Below, in pieces: positions 11,801 to 24,010 of a stretch of DNA of 64,000 bases (its first letter is position 1; the number at the start of each line of letters is the position of its first letter). Both the position numbers and the translations under genes were made by a program. The notes under the pieces are model-generated. The model was given only the letters and a program-made list of their open reading frames with translations. It was not told the DNA's origin and made no database searches. Location: NCBI GenBank assembly GCA_947179485.1, contig OX359245.1, positions 36,505,067 through 36,569,066 of the forward strand, in the 5' to 3' direction. The DNA is from Allacma fusca (Eukaryota; Arthropoda; Collembola; Symphypleona; Sminthuridae).

Positions 11801-14800
11801 TGAACGAAGTTCGGAAAACTGAATCCCTTACAGCCAGAAATCTGTTTTGTGAGCGGATCGCTTACAACGAGATTTCATTTAACTGAACGACGTAGTCTTA
11901 GGAGACGACAGCCGTATCATCGATTTTTTTTCTATTGGACTAAATGTGCTTTGTTAAGCACATACATTTTCCCACACTTTTAATATTTGTTCCTTACTAG
12001 AGCTTGTAGTTGTAGGGTTAAATTTTGTTATTTCTGGAGCTGCTCTTTTAGAATCTGTATTGTCGTATTTATGTTCACATATGTAAAAATTGTAGATTAA
12101 ATGAATGGATTCGTAATATTCAATTGGTCTTACAGAAGACAGCATCGGGTACATACATATGTGTAATTACATGTACATATATGTGACAAACTGATTCATT
12201 GAACTGTGTAACTGTTGATTCGTGTCTAGGAACAGGAACTGACAACTAACCCTCCATCATTACTTCGAGCTTTTATCCCATACGTCCTTCTATCCGGCTC
12301 CATCCTATCGATTGTCTGCTTGATCATTGCAATTTGTGTCTACATTTACCTCAAGTAAGTACTCTTTTGTCACTCCGGGGTGTCAGTCCTGGAATCCCCA
12401 AAGGTATGATTTCGGGAAGCAATATACACAGTCAAGCGTGTACTGCGTGACATTATTTTATTTCGTAATCACTGTTTTTGTTAGAATTGCTTTCTCCGAA
12501 ATACCTACAATGATTCAAAATAATTGTTTTTATTATACAAATGTTCGGTAAACATTTTTCAAAGCGTAATTATTATAAAACGGTATTATTCCTTTTTTAT
12601 CTACATTATTTTCTATCGAATTTTAGTAAAGGTACTATAAAACTGCGAAAACTATTATATCAATTCAAATCCATTTTTAGGATGAAACATCATGTTCAAG
12701 ATTTTTTTCTTCATTCTGCTTCGTCAATCGAAATTACAAACGCCAAGGACGATTGTGAGTGCTGGCTCTCTGAGGCTGTGTAAATATTGGAGAAGGGATT
12801 GTTTTATTTTTTGTACATGAAATTTCACTAAATGTTTCCAGAATTGACATACTACTTGTTTGTTTACTCAGTTCCCTGCAAGTAAAAGTCAGTATTTGTC
12901 AATACAGTACTGACAGTTTATTATTAAAATACCAAATCCAAGAAATTCAACTTGTCTGTTACACTTGCTGTAACGTGTACCCGTTATCATTTTTCATAAC
13001 AGGATTTTTTTTATCAAGGCAAAGAGAGGGTCGTTATGGAGGAGGTTGTTTGAAGTTATTTGTCCCATGGATTAGAACTTATTTGGTAGCTTCGATGAAA
13101 CAGTTTTAGAGCCTCTGGAACGTCACAATGTTCTATGCATCCGTAAACATTGACTCTTTAATTTAATTCCATTTGAGTGTTTCTCCAGTTGACTTACGCT
13201 ACTTTCCATTTTGACAGCATACGAACCAATAAATGTATCATATTGTTCCTGAGCTCCAAAAATGTTGTTGACTTAGTATAAATTCGTATTAGTCATCCCC
13301 TATAATTATAAGAAACAATTGAAATAGTCACCTGTTTATAAAGTCCCGACGCAAGGATGTACACGTATAGTCATGTCCTTGGTAGTCACGATCCTTTGTA
13401 GTCAATCTTTGTAATGTGTCCCTCCAGATGTGACTGTATCGAGTTTGGGATGAACTTCAGGTAAACAGTTCAATGGAAACATAGAAATGAGCGTTCCATG
13501 AACGTACAAAATCCACGGCCCTGGAAGTAATTGTTTTCTGTGGTTGTTCTGCAACCTGGAATTAATTCCACCCGTAAATACAATGAGATTCAAATTCTGG
13601 TTTTTATTTCTTGTGGGTGTAAAACAATGTTACAAGTGCGGATGACGCTGCTCCTATCGTGCACTGTGCGGTTCCATTTGATATAATGCCCAATCGATAG
13701 GATGTTGTAACACTGGTTTGTATTTTTATTTCATATTTTTTAAGAAAACAAAAGGCACCACGAAATTCTCGTGTAAATACATACATTCATTCATAAATAT
13801 ATTGCGTACATATATCTGGTGCTGGGGTTGTTCCGTTCTGGACCAAAATATAAACTTGATGGACGTTTGCGCGACGATTCTTTTGAAAAGCAAATCCAGA
13901 TACCTTGGAATAGACCTGAATATTTCCAGCATTATAGCATCAACCTTGGAATGCTGTTCAAGTGAATAATTATTATTACGCAAGCACATTTAGTATTTAC
14001 AGTGGAGAATTATGACTCCAGCCCTTAGATCTTGTAATATTTATTCAAACATGATAATTACTTCTAGTTAGGTCAATGCAAATCATTCTCAAAATTAGAA
14101 GCGCATAGCGGCACATTTGTCATTAATTATTGATTCACGTTATCAGCCCATCAGCTCATCCTGATGATCCTTTCCGTATATTATCATCATCTCGTTTCAC
14201 ATTTCACGTAGGAAAGATGTGGATTTTATAAACATGAATATAAATTCAGTTGGGGGAGAATAATTAAGTCAGCTATAAAATATTCCTAAGGCTGAAATCT
14301 GCCTTATAATTTCACTAACCTCCTCCAATCGTTTATACTGTAGACACTAATGGATTCAGCCATACGGAAACACGGGTTCTTATTCTATGCTTTGATGACA
14401 ACCTACTCAATACCTATGATCTAATTAGACTCAGATTTATTAGGAATCTTTTTGGGCGGCGCCAATATCATCTATGAAAGTCAAATAGTATAAATAATTT
14501 ATTTTATAGAGAGTTGCCAGGAACGATTTCCTGGAAATTTATGATCTAATAATTAGATCATAAATTCATAAAAATAAATAGCTTTTCCAGCTTCAAATTA
14601 AATTATCATCTGTGATCTGCCTTTAGCATGGGGTGTTATGCCTAACATGCAAATACATTTTGCTTGCTTGCTCCTTTCAAACCATTGAAATGATTTGATT
14701 TGAAGACACGAAGAAAGAGTATAGGAGACTTTTAAAGATGTGTGAAAACCAAAAATAACCGTATTTTTTTCGTTTTGACGCTATCGTTTCTGCCAGATGT

Positions 14801-17800
14801 GGACGTTTGCATTTGATTATGATCCCCATTTCTAACTGTCTCTCAAATGTTCAGATCCATGTACCTGGACCGACTGAAAATCCTCCTGCAAATGATGACT
14901 GCACTGTTGCTCAAATCCATTCTGTGGATCATCATCGTGGGACCAGTCACTTTCCCGAATGCACTTCACTTCCGAGTTTTGGCAAGTGATGGCTTATTTG
15001 TTCCTTTTGTGTTTAGTATTACAGTATGCTGTCTTTAGAGCAGTGTCATTTAACTCTTAAAAAGATTTCTCTTGAGATGAGAGAAAGTAGCAGCATTATG
15101 TATGGCGTGTCCAGTAAGTTTTACTCTTAAGGGACATTCACAATGAAACCTATTTTTTACGGCTACGGTTAAACGTAACTCTTCCTCGGACTGAGAATGG
15201 GCACTCACAATGATGTTTTCTGGAGAACAAAGTTTACCTCCATAGCCTTGTTTTTCCGTAGACGTGGAGACCCTTCACATTTCAGATCTCAACCGTAGTC
15301 GCAAAACGTCATTGTCTATAGTAATTAAATACGTAGAAAGTGCATTGTACATACAAACGATATTGTTTTGGTTGGGGCGACTCTGAAAGTATAGATATGG
15401 TAGTTATTCCTATTGACTTTAATGTATTGGACGCTCTTATACCAGTTGAAAATTAACATGGTAAAAACAAGAGGCAATATGTCCAATTTTTGTCGCACAT
15501 TAAACTCTTATTAGGGCAATCTGTTTTAGCTTGAGAAATAATTAGATAATACTTCGCTTTGACTCTACATAATTACCAGCAAGGATCTACAGCAATTCAA
15601 TTATTTTTGGTTAATCCCAGCGCCTTAATCAAATATAATGATTGTGCTTTGAAATGTAATATTCAGTTATACAAAAAATACTTGACCCACTGTAATCAAT
15701 CACATGTGGTATTATACACTTGGAATATCATACTGTGTCAATGTACGGCTAATTTTACTGACAAGCAAACTCTTCCGATGCAAAATAATCAGAACTAAAT
15801 GAAACTTGGTGGAATTGTAGACACTACTTATAGTGTTCATACAAACAACAAACTTCATGCCATCTCCTCTTGGTTCCGGCAGTAGGACATCCGAAAGCTT
15901 GATGGTTTTTTAAAGTTCAACAGAGAGGACCCTCCCTAGCTTGAATTTTTGCATGTTAAATCCCATAAGAGAAATTAATTTTCGCAACTCGAGCAAAACC
16001 CAAACCAATGTTTAGACAGCATCATACAAAGTTTGTTGTTTGTATAAACACTGTAAGTAGTGTCTACAATTCCACCAAGTTTCATTAAGTTCTGAATTTT
16101 AAATCAGAAGAGTTTGCTTGTGAGAAGCAGTGGCAATTCTGCAATGAAGTTTTTATATATAATTTTGGAGAGTTATTATATATTACGTCTATGATCTAGA
16201 AAACAATCGATAATTTCATTAAGATTAAATGTAGTTTTAAACAGAATTACAATATCTTGTTATTGTGTAAGGATAAAGTTTAAAAGGGAAGGGTTTGTCC
16301 GGATGAGTAATTATTTTAGGAAGTTTTTTTTTTTGCTTTTCCCTTGGTTGGAGCAATGTAATCTGAGGATTAATTAGGGATTTGAAAAAATGCAGGGGTG
16401 GTTATGCAACGTGGCAATTTCCCTACACTTCTACAGCCTGCTAGTTGTCACATGTTGGATGCTGGTCCTCGGACACTTCTTGAATGAGAAACTGAGTACG
16501 GAACATGTGCGGAGTCAGATTCCTATAAGAAAGTACGTTGCTTTCAGCTGGGGTAAGTTGAGAAACAAAACATTCTGACGCATTACAGTATTCATGAAAT
16601 TTGAAATTGCAGTGATTATTGGACTTTTGTGTAATTATGTGACAATTCACTCCTCTTATTTTCAATCCGGGTAGTTGTTCCAGCATTTATTGTCTCTCTG
16701 TGGGCAATCCTAATGGAATTTACGAACGGTTCGGGTTGCTGGTCTAATTATACCAAGTCACATGTTTTTTGGATTATTGTCACTCCACTTGTTGCGTCGT
16801 TCCTGGTAATAATTTTTGAATTTTAATTTCATATGTACAGATTCCTGTTGCATAGGGAATCTCTGTAGCAAAAAGTCAAACGCTTTTACCTCACTTCCAG
16901 TTTATTTTGTAGTTGCATGCTCCGTAACTGGAACTTCACTTCAGTTCCTTTCTATTTTCCTCCCAGTTTTTCCGAATTTTATGCTATGCTTCAACTCCAT
17001 GCATATAACTATGCATCTATACAAAACGGGATACCGTGTAGCCCCTTTTTAGCTATTTGCAAGTTATATGGCTGCAATTTGACTGTTATGATAAGAATGG
17101 CAGTTTGCCAAATGCAATATCTCCAAGGCAAAATCAATAAATGTATTGTCATGTCAGAAACACGTGTGGGTGCAGCGGTATTTACAAGTTTTCCATGCAC
17201 TTGTTATACAAATATGTGTAGAGACATTATTACAAAAACGGTGTAGAATAAACTGAGCAATTTTGAGTAAAGCTGTAGGCTTAAATGTAGGCTAGGCCCA
17301 TCCCATTTAAGAAGGATGAAGGAAATGCTGATCAATTCGGCCGTTAAGCACATTTGTTTGTGAAACTAATTGGTTAGCTCGGTCCAAATTTCAAATGTAG
17401 GAAGGATACAGGCTATAAGCTGAGTCATTTGGATACCTTTGGTGCAAGCTGTATTGGGAAACGGACGTATTGCATAACCCTTCGAACATTTTGTGCGAAA
17501 TTCAGTGCACGTAATGTACATATTTACATTTCCTCCTCCGCATCAAAAAAAAAATAAATTACCCTTTTGAGACACAAATTTTATGCTGCGTGCCATAGCA
17601 TGCCATTGATTAAATTCTGTTCATTTCAATTACCTCCCACGAGCTGTCTCACTACAGTAGTCCAATTAACTCTCATGAAATGATACAATGCTGGCATAGC
17701 AGATTGTAAGATTGACCCATTATCAAACTAAATTATCCTGAATTGTAAGATATTTGACCTGCAAATTGAGCTCGCTTAAGTACAACATAATACGGCATTA

Positions 17801-20009
17801 GAACATACTGTATCTGGCATTTACATATTTTTAATGAAGATTTATTTTGTTAGCTATCACAAATTTAAAGCAATGCCTACTCTATCACTCTATGTATGTA
17901 AGAGTAATTATCTCTAAAGCTAATGATATATTTATTTTAGGTTTTTGCGCTAAATGGTAATGCAAAACGTGTAGCTCAAATCCACGGTCACATATCGAAG
18001 ATGTTTTAGGTTTTCATCGTATAATGTATCTACAATACGTATAATCAATTGATAATTTGCCGACAGGGCAATTTGATGTACCTCACAAATATTTTCTCGG
18101 CTGTGGTGGGCAGGCTCCAGTTTATTCAGAATCCAAGCCGACTGAATCAAATTAGGTAAAAGTGATATTTTTTATCCCATGTCACTATAGTGTTCATATA
18201 AGCGTTGGAAACAATGCATGGATAGACTTTCAAGGAGGTTAACATTTTATGTCTGGTTTTAAAATGTTCTGGTATAGGAAGGCAAAGAGGGACTTGGTCA
18301 TCCTCTTCCCCCTACTTGGAATCAATAATCTCCTATTTTTGTACAATCCTGGGGGAACTGCGGAAGAGTACTATATGCTTTTCCATGCTTTCTTCCAATC
18401 GGTGCAAGTAAGTCCAATTATAACATTACTTTCAAGTTCTTTGAGTCCGAACTGGACAAACAACGGAAGACAAGAGTATTGTCCACTCTCGCTATAACGA
18501 CTACTCCCTCTTCCCCTCTCTCTCTCTCTCAAGGTACTTCTCTTGTAACGTCGCACTGAGATTCTAGTGGGGTGATAAAGTCGGGATCTAAATACGTTTT
18601 CGATTAAAAGCAAAGTGGTGATCTTAGTTTTCAAAGCAAGATGCATTTAAAAACACTTCGTTATAAGTTGCATGCTGATGAGTTTGCCTCTTCATTGCTA
18701 GTACGTATTTTTACATATTGAATTACTGTACATATAACAGTCCAGCACAAAAAAAATTGGTTAATATCAGAATAAATATTTAAAAAATTATTATCCAAAA
18801 AGGAAACCAGCTGCAGAAGAATTTTTGATACCAGAATAAAAAAAATACTAATAAATCAACAGTATTTATTTAAAATTAAGATTTTTCGAGACTATGATTC
18901 GGATCATGATATTTGGTCGGGACAAGACCAGTTTGATCGAATCTGGGTGAGATATGTAATAATTATATCACTAGCATCCCTACTTGCAGCTGCACGAAAA
19001 TTCATACTTCTGGGATGTCTTTAAATAAAAGGGAATTTTACTGGGAGATCAAACTTTACGCGAAAATTACCCTTAATATGCAGTTCTGTGCGATGATAGA
19101 TGCGTCAAAACTAGTTTTATGGATGCCACTTTTTTTTTCCAAAATATATTTCCTTAGCAAGAGATAAGACGTGTTGGCAAAAATAAAAAGTGTACGGCAG
19201 GAGATAAATATTACATTAATACCGTTTATTCGTTAATATAAAAAAATTCCCACTGGTACACAACAATTTATTAAAGTAAAGATATTTAACGGGATTATAT
19301 ATTTAAAAACTTTTTGACATGAGCAAATAAAATGCAACATTCTTTAATGCTTAAGTTTAGAGGTACATGTATCTACACTACCTCTTATATTTTCGTCCCT
19401 GTAAATTCATTACCATTTGAAGCGAAAAGATGATTTAGGATTCCTACAGTAAATATATGTAATTTTGATCGGACTTCCCTCCTAAACAATTCGTTTTATC
19501 AACGGAGCAGAAAAGACCTATACCTTTACAAAATAAAAATTGTACACATTGACTTGCAAATACATCAAAACGCAGAATTCTGCATCAAATTACGCTTACG
19601 TTGAGATTCGCGCAAGATTGTTAGCACGTGCGCACTTTGTTACTGCAATAATGTGTGAACTTGCTTCAAAATGTGGGTCAGATTTGGTCAGCGTACCTTA
19701 TACACAGATCTCCAAGTAAAATCCCCGACTGATAAAGTGACTTCAGCTGTAACCACATTTATTCTCTATATTTAAAACATAATGGTCTAAATTTGACTAA
19801 TTGTACAGGGCGGGATCGTTGCCATTCTTTGCTGCTTCGTCTCCGCTCATGTATCGAACACCCTTTGGAAAAAACTGAATCGTTCCTTTTGTGCCCGCCA
19901 GAGACAGCGGCAGTTTGGGATGAATGCAAATAAATGCTCGAGGAGGACTCCAGCCATAGCATACCGGAAGGACCAGGTTAATGTTAGCATTCTGAATATT
20001 CCTACGTGA
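8807..20009 (+). CDS. Secretin-family (class B1) neuropeptide GPCR, nine exons
   Basis: Exons: 8807-8978, 9965-10197, 12230-12354, 14855-14975, 16396-16552, 16675-16805, 18067-18155, 18278-18407, 19809-20009. All phases agree, giving 452 residues, a usual class B length. The extracellular hormone-receptor domain has the six expected cysteines (C43, C61, C70, C84, C110, C126) and the WDGLNCWP motif; N77 and N122 are glycosylation sequons. Seven membrane segments follow. C221 (TM3) and C291 in GCW (extracellular loop 2) form the usual pair, and PLLG marks TM6. The family couples peptide-hormone binding to G proteins at the plasma membrane. Insect members bind DH44 (CRF-like), DH31 (calcitonin-like) or PDF; intracellular loop 1 diverges too much to choose among them. 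The donor after exon 4 (GTTTTG) is weak. No signal peptide is visible, so an upstream exon may be missing. Confidence 0.88.
10418..10776. mobile_element. hAT-like MITE, 359 bp, in GPCR intron 2
   Basis: The left end CAGGTGTTGGATT and the right end (complement CAGGGGTCAGATC) are imperfect inverted repeats. Flanks CCTACTGC (10410-10417) and CCAACTGC (10777-10784) match at 7 of 8 bases, as an aged hAT target duplication. The inner sequence contains repeated AATCCC/CCCTG motifs. The right-end sequence (GAGAAGA..GGGAGATTCTTCC on the complement) is shared with the element at 41168-41423, so both belong to one family. It lies inside the intron and does not touch the exons. Confidence 0.75.
10815..11802. 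mobile_element. Probable MITE with CGGTA-rich ends, about 990 bp
   Basis: The ends resemble each other in inverted orientation (YAGACATGTYAA), and both subterminal regions are rich in ACGGTA/TACCGT motifs (10840-10960 and 11690-11780). The design matches the hAT elements at 1911 and 5331, but no clean target duplication is visible, so class and exact ends are uncertain. It lies in intron 2 of the receptor gene, about 40 bp after the 359-bp MITE. Open frames inside (such as 11114-11398) match nothing I know. Confidence 0.55.
15761..16121. mobile_element. Hairpin (foldback) MITE, about 361 bp, in GPCR intron 4
   Basis: Two arms of about 95 bp (15761-15855 and 16027-16121) are inverted copies of each other with few mismatches; the shared core includes GAAACTTGGTGGAATTGTAG and its complement. 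A spacer of about 170 bp separates them. The transcript of this intron would fold into a long hairpin. No clear target duplication was found, so the outer limits are approximate. Confidence 0.75.
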
Positions 20010-20435
20010 AATTATTCATTATACACTATTTTGACAAAATTAAGACTGCGATATTTTGAAAAGACTGCTTAAAATTTTAATTATACGGTCCAATTTCAAT
20101 GTCTCACATCACGTGTTAAATACAAATGTATTTCCAATTTCCAATCCAACAAGGGAACCACTAATATTTTAATAAGTTCAGTGTTGCTCTAGGACTAGAA
20201 AATTAGATAAAAGCGTTCTGATTTAAAAATAACGACATAAAATGCGATTGTAACTCTAACACTGACATAAAATCATACTGTAAAATGTACAAGCTAATCA
20301 AGTAATTATTATTTGTTATGAGAATATCCAAGACATTTGATATTGTGCAATGATGTAAGATTATGACTACTCTGAATTATTGTGATTATATATAAACGAC
20401 AGCGAACTTGCATGAGATGACATTACATTAGGTTA

Positions 20436-20538
20436 TTTACAATAGGCATTACTCCATACTTAAGAATATCAATATGTAAACCCATAAAGGTTGTGAGGGC
20501 TGAGGCCGCATTATCGACCTGAATAAACTATTATTATT
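20436..20538 (+). mobile_element. 5'-truncated LINE 3' tail with 14-bp target duplication
   Basis: About 100 bp ending in a polyadenylation-like GAATAAACT and an ATT-repeat tail is flanked by exact copies of ATTACATTAGGTTA (20422-20435 and 20539-20552). A long target duplication, a truncated 5' end and a simple-repeat tail are the marks of a target-primed LINE insertion. The body (GTGAGGGCTGAGGCCGCATT) is too short to name a clade. It differs from the LINE at 52866-56465, whose tail is an ATTACA-type repeat. Confidence 0.8.
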
Positions 20539-22270
20539 ATTACATTAGGTTAGATAAGAATAAAAAGATTGAACAACCGTTCAACCCTCGCAGTCTGTTA
20601 TCCAACCTGATTTGACTCACAATAAGTAAACTCAAAGTATAAACTCAAAGCATCCCCTAAATTATTCCATTACTAGTAGTTATTTATAAAACAATACAAT
20701 ACTGCAATGAAATATTTACTATTTAAGCTTGCGCTTGAATTTTTTTATTAATTCCAGTACTTGTTACCACAAATTAGGCAGGGGAAGTTGAAAAGCTACA
20801 CAAAATTTTATACACGATGACAAATCCTATTGAACAAGAATATGTCGATATATTCTTGACTTCATTAAGAAAATGCTCTTGTAGTGGGGTTATAGCAAAA
20901 GTAAGGTATACATATCATGGTACTGGGTTACCAATAATATTATTTTAAATCTATACAGTATAGTTTCAACCTCACTGAATATTTTCTGTCAGTGTCAGTA
21001 CCAAGGATTCGCAAATGAATTTTAAAACTTGTGTAAAAATGTATTGAATTTGAAATTGCAATGGACAAAACTATTAAAAATACATGCATGTACATGCATC
21101 TTTACATTATTTATTCAATAAGACTTTAGCCATTATGCATCAATTTAATTTATCTGTATTGTAGATAAATGAATCAATACACGCAATATTAGAAATTGAC
21201 CGAACCGCTCATCTATTGTCAGTACATGCCGCGGATAGACGTTGCTATAAGCTAAAAGCATAAACTTTACTATTGAATATGTACAAACCATTAGTCAGTA
21301 ACCCTTTGAAATGAAATGTCATCATAATAATGATAGCTCTTAAATTTTGACGTTTTTTTTTGTAATTAACTGTAAAAAAAAGTCCAACAGTAAAAAATTG
21401 TGAAAACAACAATATGTAATTATATATGTAAATATATTATTGCATCAATGGGATAGATAAAATGCTTTAACAAGAAATTAACACCTATTTAACATCTCGG
21501 TCCCATTTCGGACTCCTGCCGGGATTATTGTTGTTGTAAAATTAGAGCGTAAACAAATGCCCGTTAAAACTACCAGTCTTGGTTTTTAATCTGTGCTAGA
21601 CCTGCTAGAGCTTGCAAAATAAGCGAATTAGTTCAAAACTACCGCTTCATATATACAGCCTATCTGTTTGACTCCTAATGAGAAATTTCTCTTTGCTCCA
21701 TACTTTTTCTAGCTAAACACAGAATTATTAACGCAGTGCTCTGTCGGATGACCTTTGAGGGGTAATCATAAAATATTTATAATTATCTGATTTAGACACC
21801 ATTTTTGGAGGAATGGCGCTCCAAACATCTTTGGCATTAGATCGTCCTCGTGCTATTGTGCCCGGATTATATTGGTACTATATATTGCGTCCACTCACTA
21901 CAAACTGAAATAACTCTCACTCTCGGCAAAGAAATGATAGTCTTGTCCACCCCATCTCTTGAAGGAGTGCACGTTGCACGCATTCCTGACTTTGGAAGAT
22001 GATCGTAGTTGGAAGTTCAAAATCAAACTTGTCTCTGGCAGTGTAAAACGTAACAATATCAACACCCAACGTTAGTTTAAATAACAAAAATCCTTAACTA
22101 AAATCCTCCTTACCCTCCCTTGGTGTGAATTCATTTTGGGATCGAATAAATTATTACTATACCTTGTGGTTCTACAGTATCCAATTCAACCCTTCGGTAT
22201 GAGAGGTATGCCGATACATAACCAATTAATTACTACATGTCAAAAACCTTGAGATTTTAGTTGATTGAAA

Positions 22271-22446
22271 CAACCTGAGGTCTTTTGAGTAATGAAAACG
22301 CAGTAAGGTCAACCTGAGGTCAATTGACTATTAAAGACGCAATAAGGTCAATCTGCGGTCATTTGACTACTAAAGATGCAATAAGGTCAGTCTGAGTTCA
22401 TGTGAATATTAGTGACAATAAGGTAAATCTGAGGTCACGTGACATC
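22271..22446. repeat. About 39-bp tandem array with AGGTCA direct repeats
   Basis: Four diverged units carry AAGGTCA, five bases, then a second hexamer: AGGTCA-ACCTG-AGGTCA (22306-22322), AGGTCA-ATCTG-CGGTCA, AGGTCA-GTCTG-AGTTCA and AGGTAA-ATCTG-AGGTCA. An AGGTCA direct repeat with 5-bp spacing is the DR5 form recognised by nuclear receptor dimers. Spacing and half-sites are kept while the filler between units varies. Whether any receptor binds here is unknown; it could be an ordinary minisatellite. Confidence 0.65.
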
Positions 22447-24010
22447 AAAACCCTACGCGAAGTCTAATATTTTTGGGTAGCAATGATTTTTTTATATGCA
22501 TACTTATAGACTAAATAATTCCACATATGAATCTATTGTTAAAAATAAACCAGCACGTGCAGTTTGGGAATAATTTCGGTTGTTCAGCATGAAATTCCTG
22601 GACTCTGTGCTCGTTATTAAATTATGCCTAATTAAAGTAATCAAAATGCGAAGATCATTTGATTCGAAGTTCAAAATAGATAGAATTTTGCACTAGTTAT
22701 ATTTGTATAAGAACAATCCGGCTAATTACCGGGACAGTCAGAATATAATTGAGGGAGAAATATTGAAATAGCAGATGAAGACGGCGAAGAGGAACTTTTG
22801 AATAATGTTATTTACTGTACTGCAGGTGCGTATTAACAAAATAATATTTACCCTAATCCTAGGAATAGATTTGTTGGCCTTTAAGCATGCCATCTGGGGG
22901 TCTCATTTAATATTTTCTTACCGACCCTAAACTGTTTACCCCGGTAGAACCAGGGTAGGCCATTTCGTAAATCCACCCCTGATCTACTGATAATCTGGAG
23001 GATTCATCTAAACACAAGAAGGTCTTTATTACTTAGGTACAATTAATTTTAATTTCAGTATTTATTTTGTGTTATGAACCTTGGAAATGAATTACATATC
23101 TCATGTTGTTCTCAAAAACGTCAGTAGTATGAATACCATTGAATTTCTAATAATTAAGGTCCTAATTTGTTTAAAGGGCACAATTAAAAGAAAGAAAAAT
23201 GCTATGCAAAGTTTTTAACGGTCAATTTTATTTTTAGTGTAAGACAACGGCGTCATTCAATTGTCATTTTCTACAACAACTCTTATCCTCAAAAGTTTCC
23301 AAATACATATATATTTGTAACAAAATGTGCAGATGTGAAAGAGACACATGCCTACAAAATCATAGCCAAGTCTCAATGTCCCGCATTCCTGAACTCCACA
23401 GAACAAAAGACCGCAAACAACGAATAAGAGTAAGATTCCCAACAGCCGAGTAAATTCTCACATTTCCCCAAGAAAACTATACCACACTAACACATACACA
23501 ATTGCATATGTGTATAGGTATGTTGCATTTCCAACCGTCTGTTTAGAACAAAAAAAAATTTGCACTATTTTGTATGCACAACGAAATAAATTGCATTTTC
23601 CGTATTGCTTATAACAACAATATAGAACCATTGTGCATATAAATTAGTGTACAAACAAATTACGGTTTTACCTAATAACAAATAAAAGGAAATATCGTTA
23701 ATAACTTCAAATTTGCTTACATTTTTTAATAAACTAGCAAAGGTCTTATTTTGACCGCTCGCTTGCAATGCTGCTCTGTGAAGCATTTTTTGACATTGCC
23801 CTTATTGAGAAAACGTTAGTAACAACTTTTATCTGTTCCTTGTTATAAAAATAAACTATATTACAGTATGAAGCAAGTTTGGGCCTCAGTACATTCTAAT
23901 TTGTAGTAATTTCTTGTATATTCTAGTAACCGTGTTAAGAAGCGACATACGTGGCTCCTAAAGATCAGTATACGTCGTATAATTACACAGAACAATCACA
24001 TACTATCTAG

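Larger units (their letters stand above)
20010..24002. other. Intergenic region between GPCR and hAT element
   Basis: AT-rich, no gene found. Two features are listed separately: a LINE tail at 20436-20538 and an AGGTCA repeat array at 22271-22446. The rest holds only short open frames with no recognisable product. Confidence 0.4.
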
